From positions 1 through 10,560 of the forward strand of contig JAEYXI010000004.1 of the NCBI GenBank assembly GCA_023428515.1: a stretch of DNA of 10,560 nt. The letters are read 5' to 3'. The position numbers and the translations under genes are program-made. This DNA comes from Pseudomonadota bacterium (GTDB taxonomy: Bacteria; Pseudomonadota; Alphaproteobacteria; Rhizobiales; Rhizobiaceae). Positions within the stretch are counted from its first letter, which is position 1. The number at the start of each line of letters is the position of its first letter. This document shows, piece after piece, positions 1-8,002 of this stretch. Under the pieces are notes generated by a model, which was not told the origin of the DNA, did no database searches, and worked only from the letters and a program-made list of their open reading frames with translations.

Positions 1-651
<651 letters not shown>

Positions 652-682
652 CGGCGCCGAACGCCAACCGACAGGCAAGGAC

Positions 683-2074
683 ATGTCTACGATCGAGGCG
701 GGAGTGAAAGCCCCGCCAAATCCGTGGCGCGAGGAAATCCGCGCCATGCTCCAGCTTTCCTGGCCGATGATTCTGACGAATCTCGGCCAGACGGCGATGA
801 CCGCGACCGACGTGCTCATGATGGGCCGGCTCGGACCGGATGCGCTTGCCGCGGGATCGCTGGGCGCCAACCTCTACTTCATGCCGCTCATCTTCGGCAT
901 TGGCCTGATGACGGCGGCCTCGCCGATGATCGCCACGGAACTCGGCCGCCGGCGCCATTCGGTGCGCGACGTGCGCCGCACGGTGCGGCAGGGCCTGTGG
1001 CTTGCCGTTATGGTGTCGAGCCCGATCTGGCTGTTCCTGTGGCAGGCCGAGCCGATCCTCATGGCCATGGGCCAGGAACCGCGATTGGCCGCGATGGCCG
1101 GCTCCTATGTGCATACGCTGATGTGGGCAAGCCTGCCGTTCCACGCCTATCTGGTGCTGCGTTCCTTCATATCCGCCTTGGAGCGACCGCGCTGGGCGCT
1201 GATCATCGTGTTCGCGGCGGTCGCCTTCAACGCGCTGGCCAACTGGTGCCTGATGTACGGCAACCTCGGCTTTCCGGCCCTCGGCCTGCCAGGCTCCGGC
1301 ATGGCGACGACTTTGTCTTCGGTGTTGATGTTCGCGGGCATGGCCTGGGTGGTGAGCTTCGAACGCCGGTTCCGCTGCTACCGGCTGTTCGGCCGCTTCT
1401 GGCGCGCCGACTGGCCGCGCCTCAAGGCGTTCGCAAGACTTGGCCTGCCGATCGCCGCGCTTCTGCTTTTCGAGGTCTCGATCTTCAACGCGGCATCTTT
1501 CCTGATGGGGCTGATCAACGCCACCTCGATCGCCGCCTATGCGATCGCTATCCAGGTCGCCTCGCTCGCCTTCATGGTGCCGCTCGGCCTCGGCCAGGCG
1601 GTGACGGTGCGGGTCGGCAGGGCACACGGTTCTGGTGATTATGAAGCGGTGACCCGGGCCGGCTGGACAGCCTATGCGATGGGCGTCGGCTTCATGGCGG
1701 TCACGGCGGCGATGATGATCCTGTTTCCGCATCTGCTGATTGCTGCTTTCATCGACCTGGAGGCGCCTGGAAATGCCGATGTCGTGCGGCTGGCGGCTGT
1801 TTTCCTTGCCTTCGCCGGCCTGTTTCAGGTCGTTGACGGCGCGCAAGCCGTGGGAGGCGGCATGCTGCGCGGGTTGCACGACACGACGGTGCCGATGATG
1901 TATGCGCTGTTCGGCTATTGGGGCGTCGGCCTGCCGCTCGGCGTGTTGCTCGCCTTCCCGCTCGGGCTCGAGGGCCGTGGCATCTGGATAGGCCTGTCGG
2001 CTGGCCTGGCGGTGGTGGCCGTGCTTCTGCTCGCCCGCTGGCTGCGGCGCGACAAGCTGGGGCTGACCCGGTAG
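683..2074 (+). CDS. MATE family efflux transporter
   Basis: This 463-residue inner-membrane protein belongs to the multidrug and toxic compound extrusion (MATE, NorM-like) family, which exports cationic drugs or metabolites in exchange for Na+ or H+. About twelve hydrophobic segments are visible, the normal number, in two six-helix halves. The first helix region (LSWPMILTNLGQTAMTATD, about residues 24-42) and the GSGMATTLSS stretch before helix 6 are typical of the family. The length is also normal (about 450-480). The ATG start has an AAGG just upstream, although the spacing is short. The gene follows aroA by 31 bases and could be read from the same transcript; no convincing promoter or terminator lies between them. 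The substrate cannot be predicted. The family assignment is firm, the specific role is not. Confidence 0.93.
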   Translation: MSTIEAGVKAPPNPWREEIRAMLQLSWPMILTNLGQTAMTATDVLMMGRLGPDALAAGSLGANLYFMPLIFGIGLMTAASPMIATELGRRRHSVRDVRRTVRQGLWLAVMVSSPIWLFLWQAEPILMAMGQEPRLAAMAGSYVHTLMWASLPFHAYLVLRSFISALERPRWALIIVFAAVAFNALANWCLMYGNLGFPALGLPGSGMATTLSSVLMFAGMAWVVSFERRFRCYRLFGRFWRADWPRLKAFARLGLPIAALLLFEVSIFNAASFLMGLINATSIAAYAIAIQVASLAFMVPLGLGQAVTVRVGRAHGSGDYEAVTRAGWTAYAMGVGFMAVTAAMMILFPHLLIAAFIDLEAPGNADVVRLAAVFLAFAGLFQVVDGAQAVGGGMLRGLHDTTVPMMYALFGYWGVGLPLGVLLAFPLGLEGRGIWIGLSAGLAVVAVLLLARWLRRDKLGLTR

Positions 2075-2170
2075 GCTGGCCGAGCCGCACGGTAACCCTA
2101 ACTTCGCGGCCATATGGCTTCGAGGCGTCGTCCGCTCTATGTTTGCAGCCGAAGTTGCGGGAGCGGAACC

Positions 2171-2659
2171 ATGGCGAATCCTTTCTTCAGCCTGTCGGCC
2201 ATCACTCTGGCGGCAGGTCTCGCAGTTGCCGGCGTCGGGTCGACGCAAGCGGCGCCTGCTTTCGTACCGGCACCGGCGAGCGCCCGGTTGGATATCGTGC
2301 AGGTGCAAGTCGACGCAAAGGTGGTCCGGCGCGACAGGTTTCATCGCGATAGCGAAGGTGGGGCCTGGAAGAAGCGCCGCCATCATCATCACGAGGGGCG
2401 CGGAGAAGCACGCCACCGCGACGGCCGCTCCAGCCTCTACCGGCCAAAGACGACGCCGAAATTCGCCTATGATGCGGATGGCAATCTGCGCATCTACGAC
2501 CGGGATCGCCGCTGGAAGCGCGACGGCCGGGATGATTGGGACGGCCGGGACTGGCGCAAGAAAAGGCAGAAGCAGCCGCGTATCTACCGGATGGACAGCC
2601 TGAGCCACCAGGACCTCTCGCCGGGGCTGAGAGGTATTCTCACGACCGTTCCGGACTGA
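2171..2659 (+). CDS. Exported basic, charge-rich hypothetical protein
   Basis: This is a 162-residue protein of no family I recognise. Residues 1-27 look like a Sec signal peptide, with a hydrophobic core (ITLAAGLAVAGVG) and a likely cleavage after TQA at residues 25-27, so the product is probably periplasmic or secreted. The mature part is strongly charged: KKRRHHHH at 67-74, several Arg/Asp/His runs, then FAYDADGNLRIYDRD (98-112) and an imperfect Arg-Asp-Trp repeat at 111-128. Similar short basic exported proteins are common in rhizobia and generally uncharacterised. The start at 2171 is chosen because GGGAG (2159-2163) sits 7 bases upstream and it puts the signal peptide at the N terminus. 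An in-frame ATG at 2114 would add 19 residues without such a ribosome site. The gene lies between MATE and pncB, with no evident functional link to either. Confidence 0.75.
   Translation: MANPFFSLSAITLAAGLAVAGVGSTQAAPAFVPAPASARLDIVQVQVDAKVVRRDRFHRDSEGGAWKKRRHHHHEGRGEARHRDGRSSLYRPKTTPKFAYDADGNLRIYDRDRRWKRDGRDDWDGRDWRKKRQKQPRIYRMDSLSHQDLSPGLRGILTTVPD
2522..2557 (+). repeat. Short direct repeat inside the charged exported protein
   Basis: The 11-base word GACGGCCGGGA occurs at 2522-2532 and again at 2540-2550, a period of 18 bases or six codons. It encodes the repeated DGRD in the Arg-Asp-Trp segment of the protein. The two 18-base units are otherwise diverged. This looks like a small in-frame tandem duplication, not a mobile or regulatory repeat. 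Confidence 0.5.
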
Positions 2660-2774
2660 GGCCGCTCCCGGGGGGCAGCGCTTCCTTCCGCCCCTGGAAA
2701 CCTGCCGCGCCAGCTGTCCTTTCCATCGTGCCAGCGCCGCAACAGGCGAGCGCAGCTGAAAAATCAATGCTATA

Positions 2775-2800
2775 GGCGTTCGGCTGCCGGATCGAACGCC
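2775..2800. promoter_or_regulatory. Inverted repeat upstream of pncB, possible operator or leader hairpin
   Basis: GGCGTTCG (2775-2782) and CGAACGCC (2793-2800) are perfect 8-bp inverted arms around a 10-base spacer. The repeat ends 16 bases before the pncB start codon and just ahead of its ribosome site (GGAAAGGA, 2804-2811). A TGCTATAGG stretch (2768-2776), resembling an extended -10 element, abuts the left arm, but no good -35 match is visible 16-18 bases upstream. The position would suit either a repressor operator overlapping the transcription start or an RNA hairpin in the leader. Neither role is demonstrated, and an 8-bp arm pair can arise by chance in GC-rich DNA. Confidence 0.35.
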
Positions 2801-2816
2801 GTCGGAAAGGACGTGC

Positions 2817-4124
2817 ATGACGACGAGAACCGATATCGCGACACGTGTGTACAACCACACCTGGAAGCTCGACCCGATCGTGCGCAGCCTGCTCGACACG
2901 GATTTCTACAAGCTCCTGATGCTGCAGATGATCTGGGGCATGTACCCCAAGGTCGACGCCACCTTCTCGCTGATCAACCGCACCACCTCGGTCAGGCTCG
3001 CCGACGAGATCGACGAGCAGGAGCTGCGCGAACAGCTCGACCATGCGCGCACGCTGCGGTTCACCAAGAAAGAGATGATCTGACTGGGCGGCAACACCTT
3101 CTACGGCCGCAAGCAGATCTTCGAGCCGGAGTTCCTGGCCTGGCTGGAGGATTTTCAGCTGCCTGAATACGAACTCAGGAAACGCGACGGGCAGTACGAG
3201 CTCGAATTCCCCGGTCCGTGGATGTACACGACGCTCTGGGAAATCCCCGCGCTCGCCATCATCAATGAGCTGCGCTCGCGCTCGGCGATGAAGAATCTCG
3301 GCCCCTTCGCGCTTGACGTGCTCTACGCCCGCGCCAAGGCCAGGATGTGGGACAAGACCGAGAGGCTGCGGGCGCTGCCTGCCATCAAGATCTCGGATTT
3401 CGGCACAAGGCGGCGGCATTCCTTCCTTTGGCAGCGCTGGTGCGTCGAGGCGCTGAAGGAAGGCATCGGCGAAGCTTTCACCGGCACGTCCAACGTGAAG
3501 CTCGCCATGGACACCGACCTCGAGGCGCTGGGCACCAACGCGCATGAACTGCCGATGGTGCTCGCCGCGCTTGCGAAGAACGAGAAGGAGCTGCGCGCGG
3601 CCCCCTACAAGGTGCTGCAGGACTGGCAGCGCTACTACGGCGGCAACCTGCTGATCGTTCTGCCTGACGCCTTCGGCACCGCGGCCTTTCTGCGCGACGC
3701 GCCGGACTGGGTCGCGGGCTGGACGGGCTTCCGCCCAGACAGCGCCCCGCCGATCGAAGGGGGCGAGAAGATCCTTTCCTGGTGGCGCGAGAAGGGCGTC
3801 GACCCCAGGAAGAAGCTGTTGATCTTCTCCGACGGGCTGGAGGTCGACACGATCGTCGAGACCTACAAGCACTTCCGCGGCAAGGTGCGCATGTCCTTCG
3901 GCTGGGGCACCAACCTCACCAACGATTTCGAGGACTGCGCTCCGGAGGAGATCGACGGGCTGAACGCCATCTCGCTGGTCTGCAAGGTCACCGAGGCGAA
4001 CGGAAGGCCTGCGGTGAAGCTGTCGGACAATCCGGCCAAGGCGACCGGCGATCTTCAGGAGATCAAGCGCTATCTGCGCGTCTTCGGCGAGGAAGATCGC
4101 GTCGAGCAGCTTGTGAAGGTGTGA
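2817..4124 (+). pseudogene. pncB: Nicotinate phosphoribosyltransferase interrupted by an in-frame TGA
   Basis: PncB makes nicotinate mononucleotide from nicotinate and PRPP with ATP, the first step of Preiss-Handler NAD salvage in the cytoplasm. The frame from ATG 2817 (GGAAAGGA ribosome site) to 4124 would encode 435 residues, the usual family length, but codon 89 (3081-3083) is TGA. The family is recognisable on both sides: [10 protein letters not shown] before the stop; LSG-like [28 protein letters not shown] (His 243 by full-frame numbering, matching the phosphorylated His), [18 protein letters not shown] and VKLSDNP after it. In E. coli PncB the aligned position is Trp (QWLSALP), so one TGG-to-TGA change explains the break. 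Without readthrough only an 88-residue fragment lacking the active site is made. The downstream piece has an ATG at 3222 but would miss the N-terminal domain. A sequencing error is a real alternative, because no other damage is visible. Confidence 0.9.
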
Positions 4125-4183
4125 CGGAAGGCCGCTTCCTTTCAGTCTCGGCCCGTTGGGCATCGACCTCTCCTTCGTGCTTC

Positions 4184-5605
4184 ATGGGAGCGGGAAGGGC
4201 AGCCTGGCTTGGCGGGCTCATCGCTTTCCTTCCTGCTGAAGCTCTCGCCCATGCTTCGGACCGCGGCCACGTGCTGCTGCTGCCGACAGGACACTATCTT
4301 GTCGGCGGGGCGCTGGCGGTGGCGGCGAGTTTCCTCGTATTGCTCTTCGTCAGCCGGGAAACGCTGGAACGACTGGCAGGCGCAAGGCTGGTACTAGGCG
4401 GCGTGCCGGAAGCGCTTCGGCTGCCGCTCGGCCTGATCTCCTTCCTGGCGTTCGCCGTGCTGGTGGCCGCAGGTTTTCTCGGCAGTCGCGACCCGCTCTC
4501 CAATCCGCTGCCGCTGATTGTCTGGACGCTGATCTGGGTCGGGCTGACCCTGGTCCAGGGCCTATTCGGAAATCTTTGGGCGTGGATCAATCCCTGGTAT
4601 GGGCCATGGCGTGTCGTGAGCGCCCTTGCCGGCAGGACCCGATCCGAGCCGCCGCCCCTGAAGCTGCCGACATGGGTCGGCATGTGGCCGGCTGTCTTGC
4701 TGTTCCTCGCCTTCGCCTGGTTCGAGCTGATTTATCCGGCGCCGGATGACCCGGCCAAACTCGCCTGGGCAGTCGGCGTCTACTGGATATTCAGCTTCGC
4801 CATGATGATGGCCTTCGGCCACGACACGTGGAGCAGGCGCGGGGAATTCCTCTCCGTGTTCTTCGGAATGGTGGCCAGGTTCGGCATTTTCGTGCAGACC
4901 CCGCGTGAAGGCCTGCACGGGCACCTGTCGCTCTGTCTGCCGGGTGCAAAACTCGCGACTACGCCGGCGCTTCCGTTGAGCGGCGCGCTTTTCCTGCTTT
5001 TCGCGCTTGCGTCCGTATCGTTCGACGGGCTGTCCAAGACCTTCTTCTATTTCAGCCTGAACGGGCTCAACCCGCTGGAATTTCCCGGCCGCACCGCGCT
5101 GATCCCTATCAATACCGCCGGCTTGCTCGGCAGTTGCGTCATATTGGCGTCCGTTTTTCTCCTCTGCGTCGTCGTCGGGGAACGGTTGTCCGGAAGCCGG
5201 CAAAGCTTCCTCGTCGCAGCCGGCACCTTCGTGTGGTCGATCGTGCCGATCGCCCTTGCCTACCACTTCTCGCATTACCTCACCGCGCTGCTGGTCAACG
5301 GGCAATATGCGCTGGTCGCGCTCTCCGATCCCTTCTCGCTCGGCTGGAATCTGTTCGGCACCGCGCACATGCCGGTAGCAGCCGCCATCGCTGCAGGGTC
5401 GGATGCGGCCTGGCTCGTCTGGAACGCCCAGGCCGCGGCGATCGTCTCGGGGCATGTGCTGGCCGTGCTCTGCGCGCATCTGCTCGCTTTTCGCCTCCAC
5501 GGGACGTCGCGGGCGGCCGCGCTCAGCCAGTTGCCGCTGACCATGCTGATGATCGCCTACACGGTGTTCGGCCTGTGGCTGCTGTCGACGCCGACGGCGG
5601 GATGA
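4184..5605 (+). CDS. Polytopic integral membrane protein, function uncertain
   Basis: This is a 473-residue protein with an N-terminal hydrophobic signal-like segment ending LAHA (about residues 20-23), followed by roughly ten to eleven transmembrane stretches. Recognisable spots are LLPTGHYLVGG, then SNPLPLIVWTLIWVG followed by a conserved-looking NLWAWINPW. This reminds me of a poorly characterised family of bacterial membrane proteins, some of which carry the database label fenitrothion hydrolase; I hold that name loosely and do not assign an activity. Several histidines sit in or near membrane segments (FGHDTW, AYHFSHYL, SGHVLAVLCAH), which could point to metal or haem binding, as inference only. 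The start is ambiguous: ATG 4184 gives a clean signal peptide but has a weak ribosome site, while GTG 4121 overlaps the pncB stop and adds 21 residues. It may be translationally coupled to pncB. Confidence 0.75.
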   Translation: MGAGRAAWLGGLIAFLPAEALAHASDRGHVLLLPTGHYLVGGALAVAASFLVLLFVSRETLERLAGARLVLGGVPEALRLPLGLISFLAFAVLVAAGFLGSRDPLSNPLPLIVWTLIWVGLTLVQGLFGNLWAWINPWYGPWRVVSALAGRTRSEPPPLKLPTWVGMWPAVLLFLAFAWFELIYPAPDDPAKLAWAVGVYWIFSFAMMMAFGHDTWSRRGEFLSVFFGMVARFGIFVQTPREGLHGHLSLCLPGAKLATTPALPLSGALFLLFALASVSFDGLSKTFFYFSLNGLNPLEFPGRTALIPINTAGLLGSCVILASVFLLCVVVGERLSGSRQSFLVAAGTFVWSIVPIALAYHFSHYLTALLVNGQYALVALSDPFSLGWNLFGTAHMPVAAAIAAGSDAAWLVWNAQAAAIVSGHVLAVLCAHLLAFRLHGTSRAAALSQLPLTMLMIAYTVFGLWLLSTPTAG

Positions 5606-5616
5606 CATGCCGCGGC

Positions 5617-5631
5617 GGCAACGCTGTTGCC
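5617..5631 (+). other. Short perfect hairpin in the gap before the ABC operon
   Basis: GGCAAC (5617-5622) and GTTGCC (5626-5631) form a perfect 6-bp stem with a 3-base loop, 12 bases after the stop of the membrane protein. A separate 8-base palindrome, GTCCGGAC, follows at 5635-5642. The T-rich stretch TTTAGTTTTT begins about 18 bases after the stem, too far for a standard intrinsic terminator. The 141-base gap (5606-5746) most likely holds the promoter of the transporter operon, but I see no convincing -35/-10 pair in it. Confidence 0.25.
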
Positions 5632-5746
5632 AGCGTCCGGACTGATGGTTTAGTTTTTCAGCACACGATTTTCTCGCCGCCGCCGAGGGCAGACGGACGG
5701 CAGTCCTCCATAAGTCGACGACAACACGAAAATCAGGGGAACCCGC

Positions 5747-7069
5747 ATGACCGACAATCGCGATTCCACGCAACTCTTCGGCAGGAAGATTTCCCGTCGC
5801 GGCACATTGAAGGGGCTTGGTGCGACGGCCGCCGGCATCGTCGCCGGACCGATAGTCACTGGACCGGGCTTCGTGCGCTACGCGCAGGCGCAGAGCTCGG
5901 CGCCGATCAAGATCGGCTTCCAGGCGCCTCGCCCCGGCATCGGCGCCGCCTACGGGCGCTGGAACGATAAGACGACCAACGCTGCCATCAAGGCTATCAA
6001 CGACGCCGGCGGCATCACCGGCCGCCCGGTGGAGATCATCGTCGAGGACGACGGCACCGATCCCGGCCGCGGCGCCGAGGTGGTCGGCAAGTTCGCCACC
6101 CAGCACAAGGTGGACCTCGCCTACGGCACGCTGTTCTCCCATGTCGTCATCGGTTCGGCGCCGGTGGCGGGCGAGATGAAGCTGCCCTATTTCGTCGTCT
6201 CCGAAGGCCACCACGTCGCTTCGACCAAACTCAACCGCTACGTTTTCCAGCCCGGCATCACCGACGTGAAGAGCCAGATCCAGGCGATGGCCCCGTGGAT
6301 CGCGGCCAATGCCGGCAAGAAGGTCACGATGATCTTCCCCGACTTCGCCTTCGGCTACGACCACCGCGATTTCCTGCCGCCGGCGCTGAAGGCGCAAGGC
6401 GCGGACGTGGTCGCGCAGATAGCCATTCCGCCGACGGAGAGCAGTTTTACGAAATACTTCCCGCAAATCCCTGCCGACACGGAGGTGATCTACCATGTGA
6501 TGGTCGGTCCGGCGGTGCTGACCTTCGTCAAGGAGCTCGGCGAGTTCTACGGCTCGAACCGGCCGCAGCTCTTCGGCTTCATCGACAGCCTGGAGGCGGT
6601 GGACATCAACAGCTCCGGCCTGGAATTCCTCGACGGCAGCCATTTCTGGGAAGGCTCGCCGCGCTATGCCCAGCCGGACGACACGGACGCCATGAAGGCC
6701 TACCGCGCGGCCGTTGGCATCGACGACAACGGCGCGTCGGTCGACGATCCGAAGGACGTCTCGACCGCCGCCCACATGTTCGGCTGCTGGGAGACGCTCT
6801 ACGTCATCAAGAAGGCGATGGAGGATGCCGGCTACAAGGGTCCGGAGGATCGCGCCAAGCTGGTCGAGGCGACCGAGGCGCTGACCGAGTTCGCCGAGGG
6901 GCCGGAGCACCCGCAGGGCAAGAAGACGTTCAACGGCAAGATCCATCAGTGTTTCGGCATCCAGAACATCTCCAAGGTCGAGGATGGCAAGCTCAAGGTC
7001 GTGCACAAGACCTCGATCGAGGATGGGCTCTACGAGCCGGAAGGCGATTACACGACCCAGCCGCTGTGA
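5747..7069 (+). CDS. ABC transporter substrate-binding protein, HAAT/branched-chain amino acid type, Tat signal
   Basis: This 440-residue protein is the periplasmic ligand-binding component of the importer encoded just downstream. The N terminus carries a twin-arginine signal: SRRGTLK at residues 16-22, a hydrophobic stretch rich in Gly and Ala, and a likely AQA cleavage site at 46-48. Export is therefore probably through the Tat pathway, already folded. The mature part begins PIKIGFQAPRPGIGAAYGRW and continues with AIKAINDAGGITGRPVEIIVEDDGTDP, the standard opening of the type 1 periplasmic-binding fold used by LivJ-like and amide-binding (HAAT) proteins. Two cysteines, in FGCWETL and HQCFGIQ, lie in the C-terminal part. 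The ATG has a good ribosome site (AGGGGA, 5735-5740, 6 bases upstream). Ligands in this family range over branched-chain amino acids, urea, short amides and aromatic acids; this one cannot be assigned from sequence alone. Confidence 0.92.
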   Translation: MTDNRDSTQLFGRKISRRGTLKGLGATAAGIVAGPIVTGPGFVRYAQAQSSAPIKIGFQAPRPGIGAAYGRWNDKTTNAAIKAINDAGGITGRPVEIIVEDDGTDPGRGAEVVGKFATQHKVDLAYGTLFSHVVIGSAPVAGEMKLPYFVVSEGHHVASTKLNRYVFQPGITDVKSQIQAMAPWIAANAGKKVTMIFPDFAFGYDHRDFLPPALKAQGADVVAQIAIPPTESSFTKYFPQIPADTEVIYHVMVGPAVLTFVKELGEFYGSNRPQLFGFIDSLEAVDINSSGLEFLDGSHFWEGSPRYAQPDDTDAMKAYRAAVGIDDNGASVDDPKDVSTAAHMFGCWETLYVIKKAMEDAGYKGPEDRAKLVEATEALTEFAEGPEHPQGKKTFNGKIHQCFGIQNISKVEDGKLKVVHKTSIEDGLYEPEGDYTTQPL

Positions 7070-7120
7070 ATGTCGCCGGATTCTTGTCTTCTTTCTTTCG
7101 GGGGAGGTAGCGGCGCCTGA

Positions 7121-8002
7121 ATGGCATTCGGACCTCACCTCCTCCTCGCCACTCTCGAAGGCCTCGTCACCGCTGCCGTTCTGGCGCTGATGGCGCTCGG
7201 CCTTTCGCTCGTCTTCGGCGTGATGCGCGTGGTCAACGTCGCGCATGGCGAGTTCTTCATGCTGGGCGCGGTGCTTGCCTGGGCGGTCGCGTCCGCGCTC
7301 GGCGGTCACCCGGCGGTCGGCTTCCTTGCCGCCCTGATCGTCTCGCCGCTCGTCGTCGGTGCGATTGCGCTCGCCGCCGACCGGCTGGTGCTGAAGCGGC
7401 TGGACTACAATCCGGAAGCAACGATCGTCGCCACGATCGGCCTGCTCTACATCATCCAGCAGGTGGCGCTCACCTTCTATGGCGCCGATGCACGGCCGGT
7501 CGAAGCGCCGTTCAACTACCGGATACTCCTGCCCTGGTTCGGCTACTCCGGCTACAAGCTGGCGGTGATCGCGGCGTCCATTCTGCTGCTCATAGCCACC
7601 TGGCTCGTGCTGTCGCGCACGAAAATCGGCATGGTGATGCGCGCCACGCAATATGACAGCGAGACGGCGCAGGCCTTCGGCATTCCGGTCGGCCGCGTCT
7701 ATGCCGGTGTCTTCGCCGTCGGCGCCATGCTGGCCGCGATCGCCGCCGTGCTCATCGTGCCGATCAGCCAGGCGCATTATCTGATGGGTCGCGATCCGCT
7801 GCTCCTCTCCTTCATCGTCGTCATCATCGGCGGGCTGGGCAGCCTGCGCGGCACGGTGGTGGCGGCGCTGCTGATCGGCGTGTCGGACGGCATCATCTCC
7901 ATGTTCTTCTCGCCGACCTTGGCGAAGATCATCGCGACGCTGGCCGTCGCGATGGTGCTCGTATTTCGGCCGCAGGGCCTGTTCGGGACGGCGGCGCGAT
8001 GA
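7121..8002 (+). CDS. livH: Branched-chain amino acid/HAAT ABC transporter permease, LivH type
   Basis: This 293-residue inner-membrane protein is one of two dissimilar permeases forming the import channel. The family hallmarks are visible: ALGLSLVFGVMRVVNVAHGEFFMLGA in the first helices (about residues 23-48), followed by multiple hydrophobic helices, and near the end IVVIIGGLGSLRGT with the closing FRPQGLFG. The length is typical of LivH. The start is fixed by an in-frame TGA immediately upstream (7118-7120); the GGAGG at 7103-7107 is 13 bases from the ATG, longer than usual. The gene begins 51 bases after the binding-protein stop and its own stop overlaps the next start as ATGA. The symbol denotes the subunit type and does not imply that leucine or valine is the substrate. 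Confidence 0.93.
   Translation: MAFGPHLLLATLEGLVTAAVLALMALGLSLVFGVMRVVNVAHGEFFMLGAVLAWAVASALGGHPAVGFLAALIVSPLVVGAIALAADRLVLKRLDYNPEATIVATIGLLYIIQQVALTFYGADARPVEAPFNYRILLPWFGYSGYKLAVIAASILLLIATWLVLSRTKIGMVMRATQYDSETAQAFGIPVGRVYAGVFAVGAMLAAIAAVLIVPISQAHYLMGRDPLLLSFIVVIIGGLGSLRGTVVAALLIGVSDGIISMFFSPTLAKIIATLAVAMVLVFRPQGLFGTAAR

Noticed and set aside
2114..2170. N-terminal extension of the charged exported protein from ATG 2114
   Set aside because: It would bury the signal peptide behind 19 mostly polar, Arg-rich residues, whereas ATG 2171 has a well-spaced GGGAG ribosome site.
3081..3083. Selenocysteine insertion at the pncB TGA
   Set aside because: The aligned family residue is Trp, PncB is not a known selenoprotein, and a single TGG-to-TGA substitution is a simpler explanation. 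I did not identify a convincing insertion-element hairpin immediately after the codon.
2640..4163. A 507-codon minus-strand open frame opposite pncB
   Set aside because: The + strand shows clear PncB motifs throughout; the antisense product has no recognisable domain.
5627..5655. TTGCCA and TTAGTT as a -35/-10 pair before the binding-protein gene
   Set aside because: The -10 candidate matches the consensus at only two of six positions and the -35 overlaps a hairpin arm, so the match is no better than chance.
4562..7777. A 1071-codon minus-strand open frame across the membrane protein, binding protein and LivH-type genes
   Set aside because: The antisense translation is rich in Arg, His, Asp and Glu without family motifs, and it is explained by GC-rich third positions of the + strand genes.
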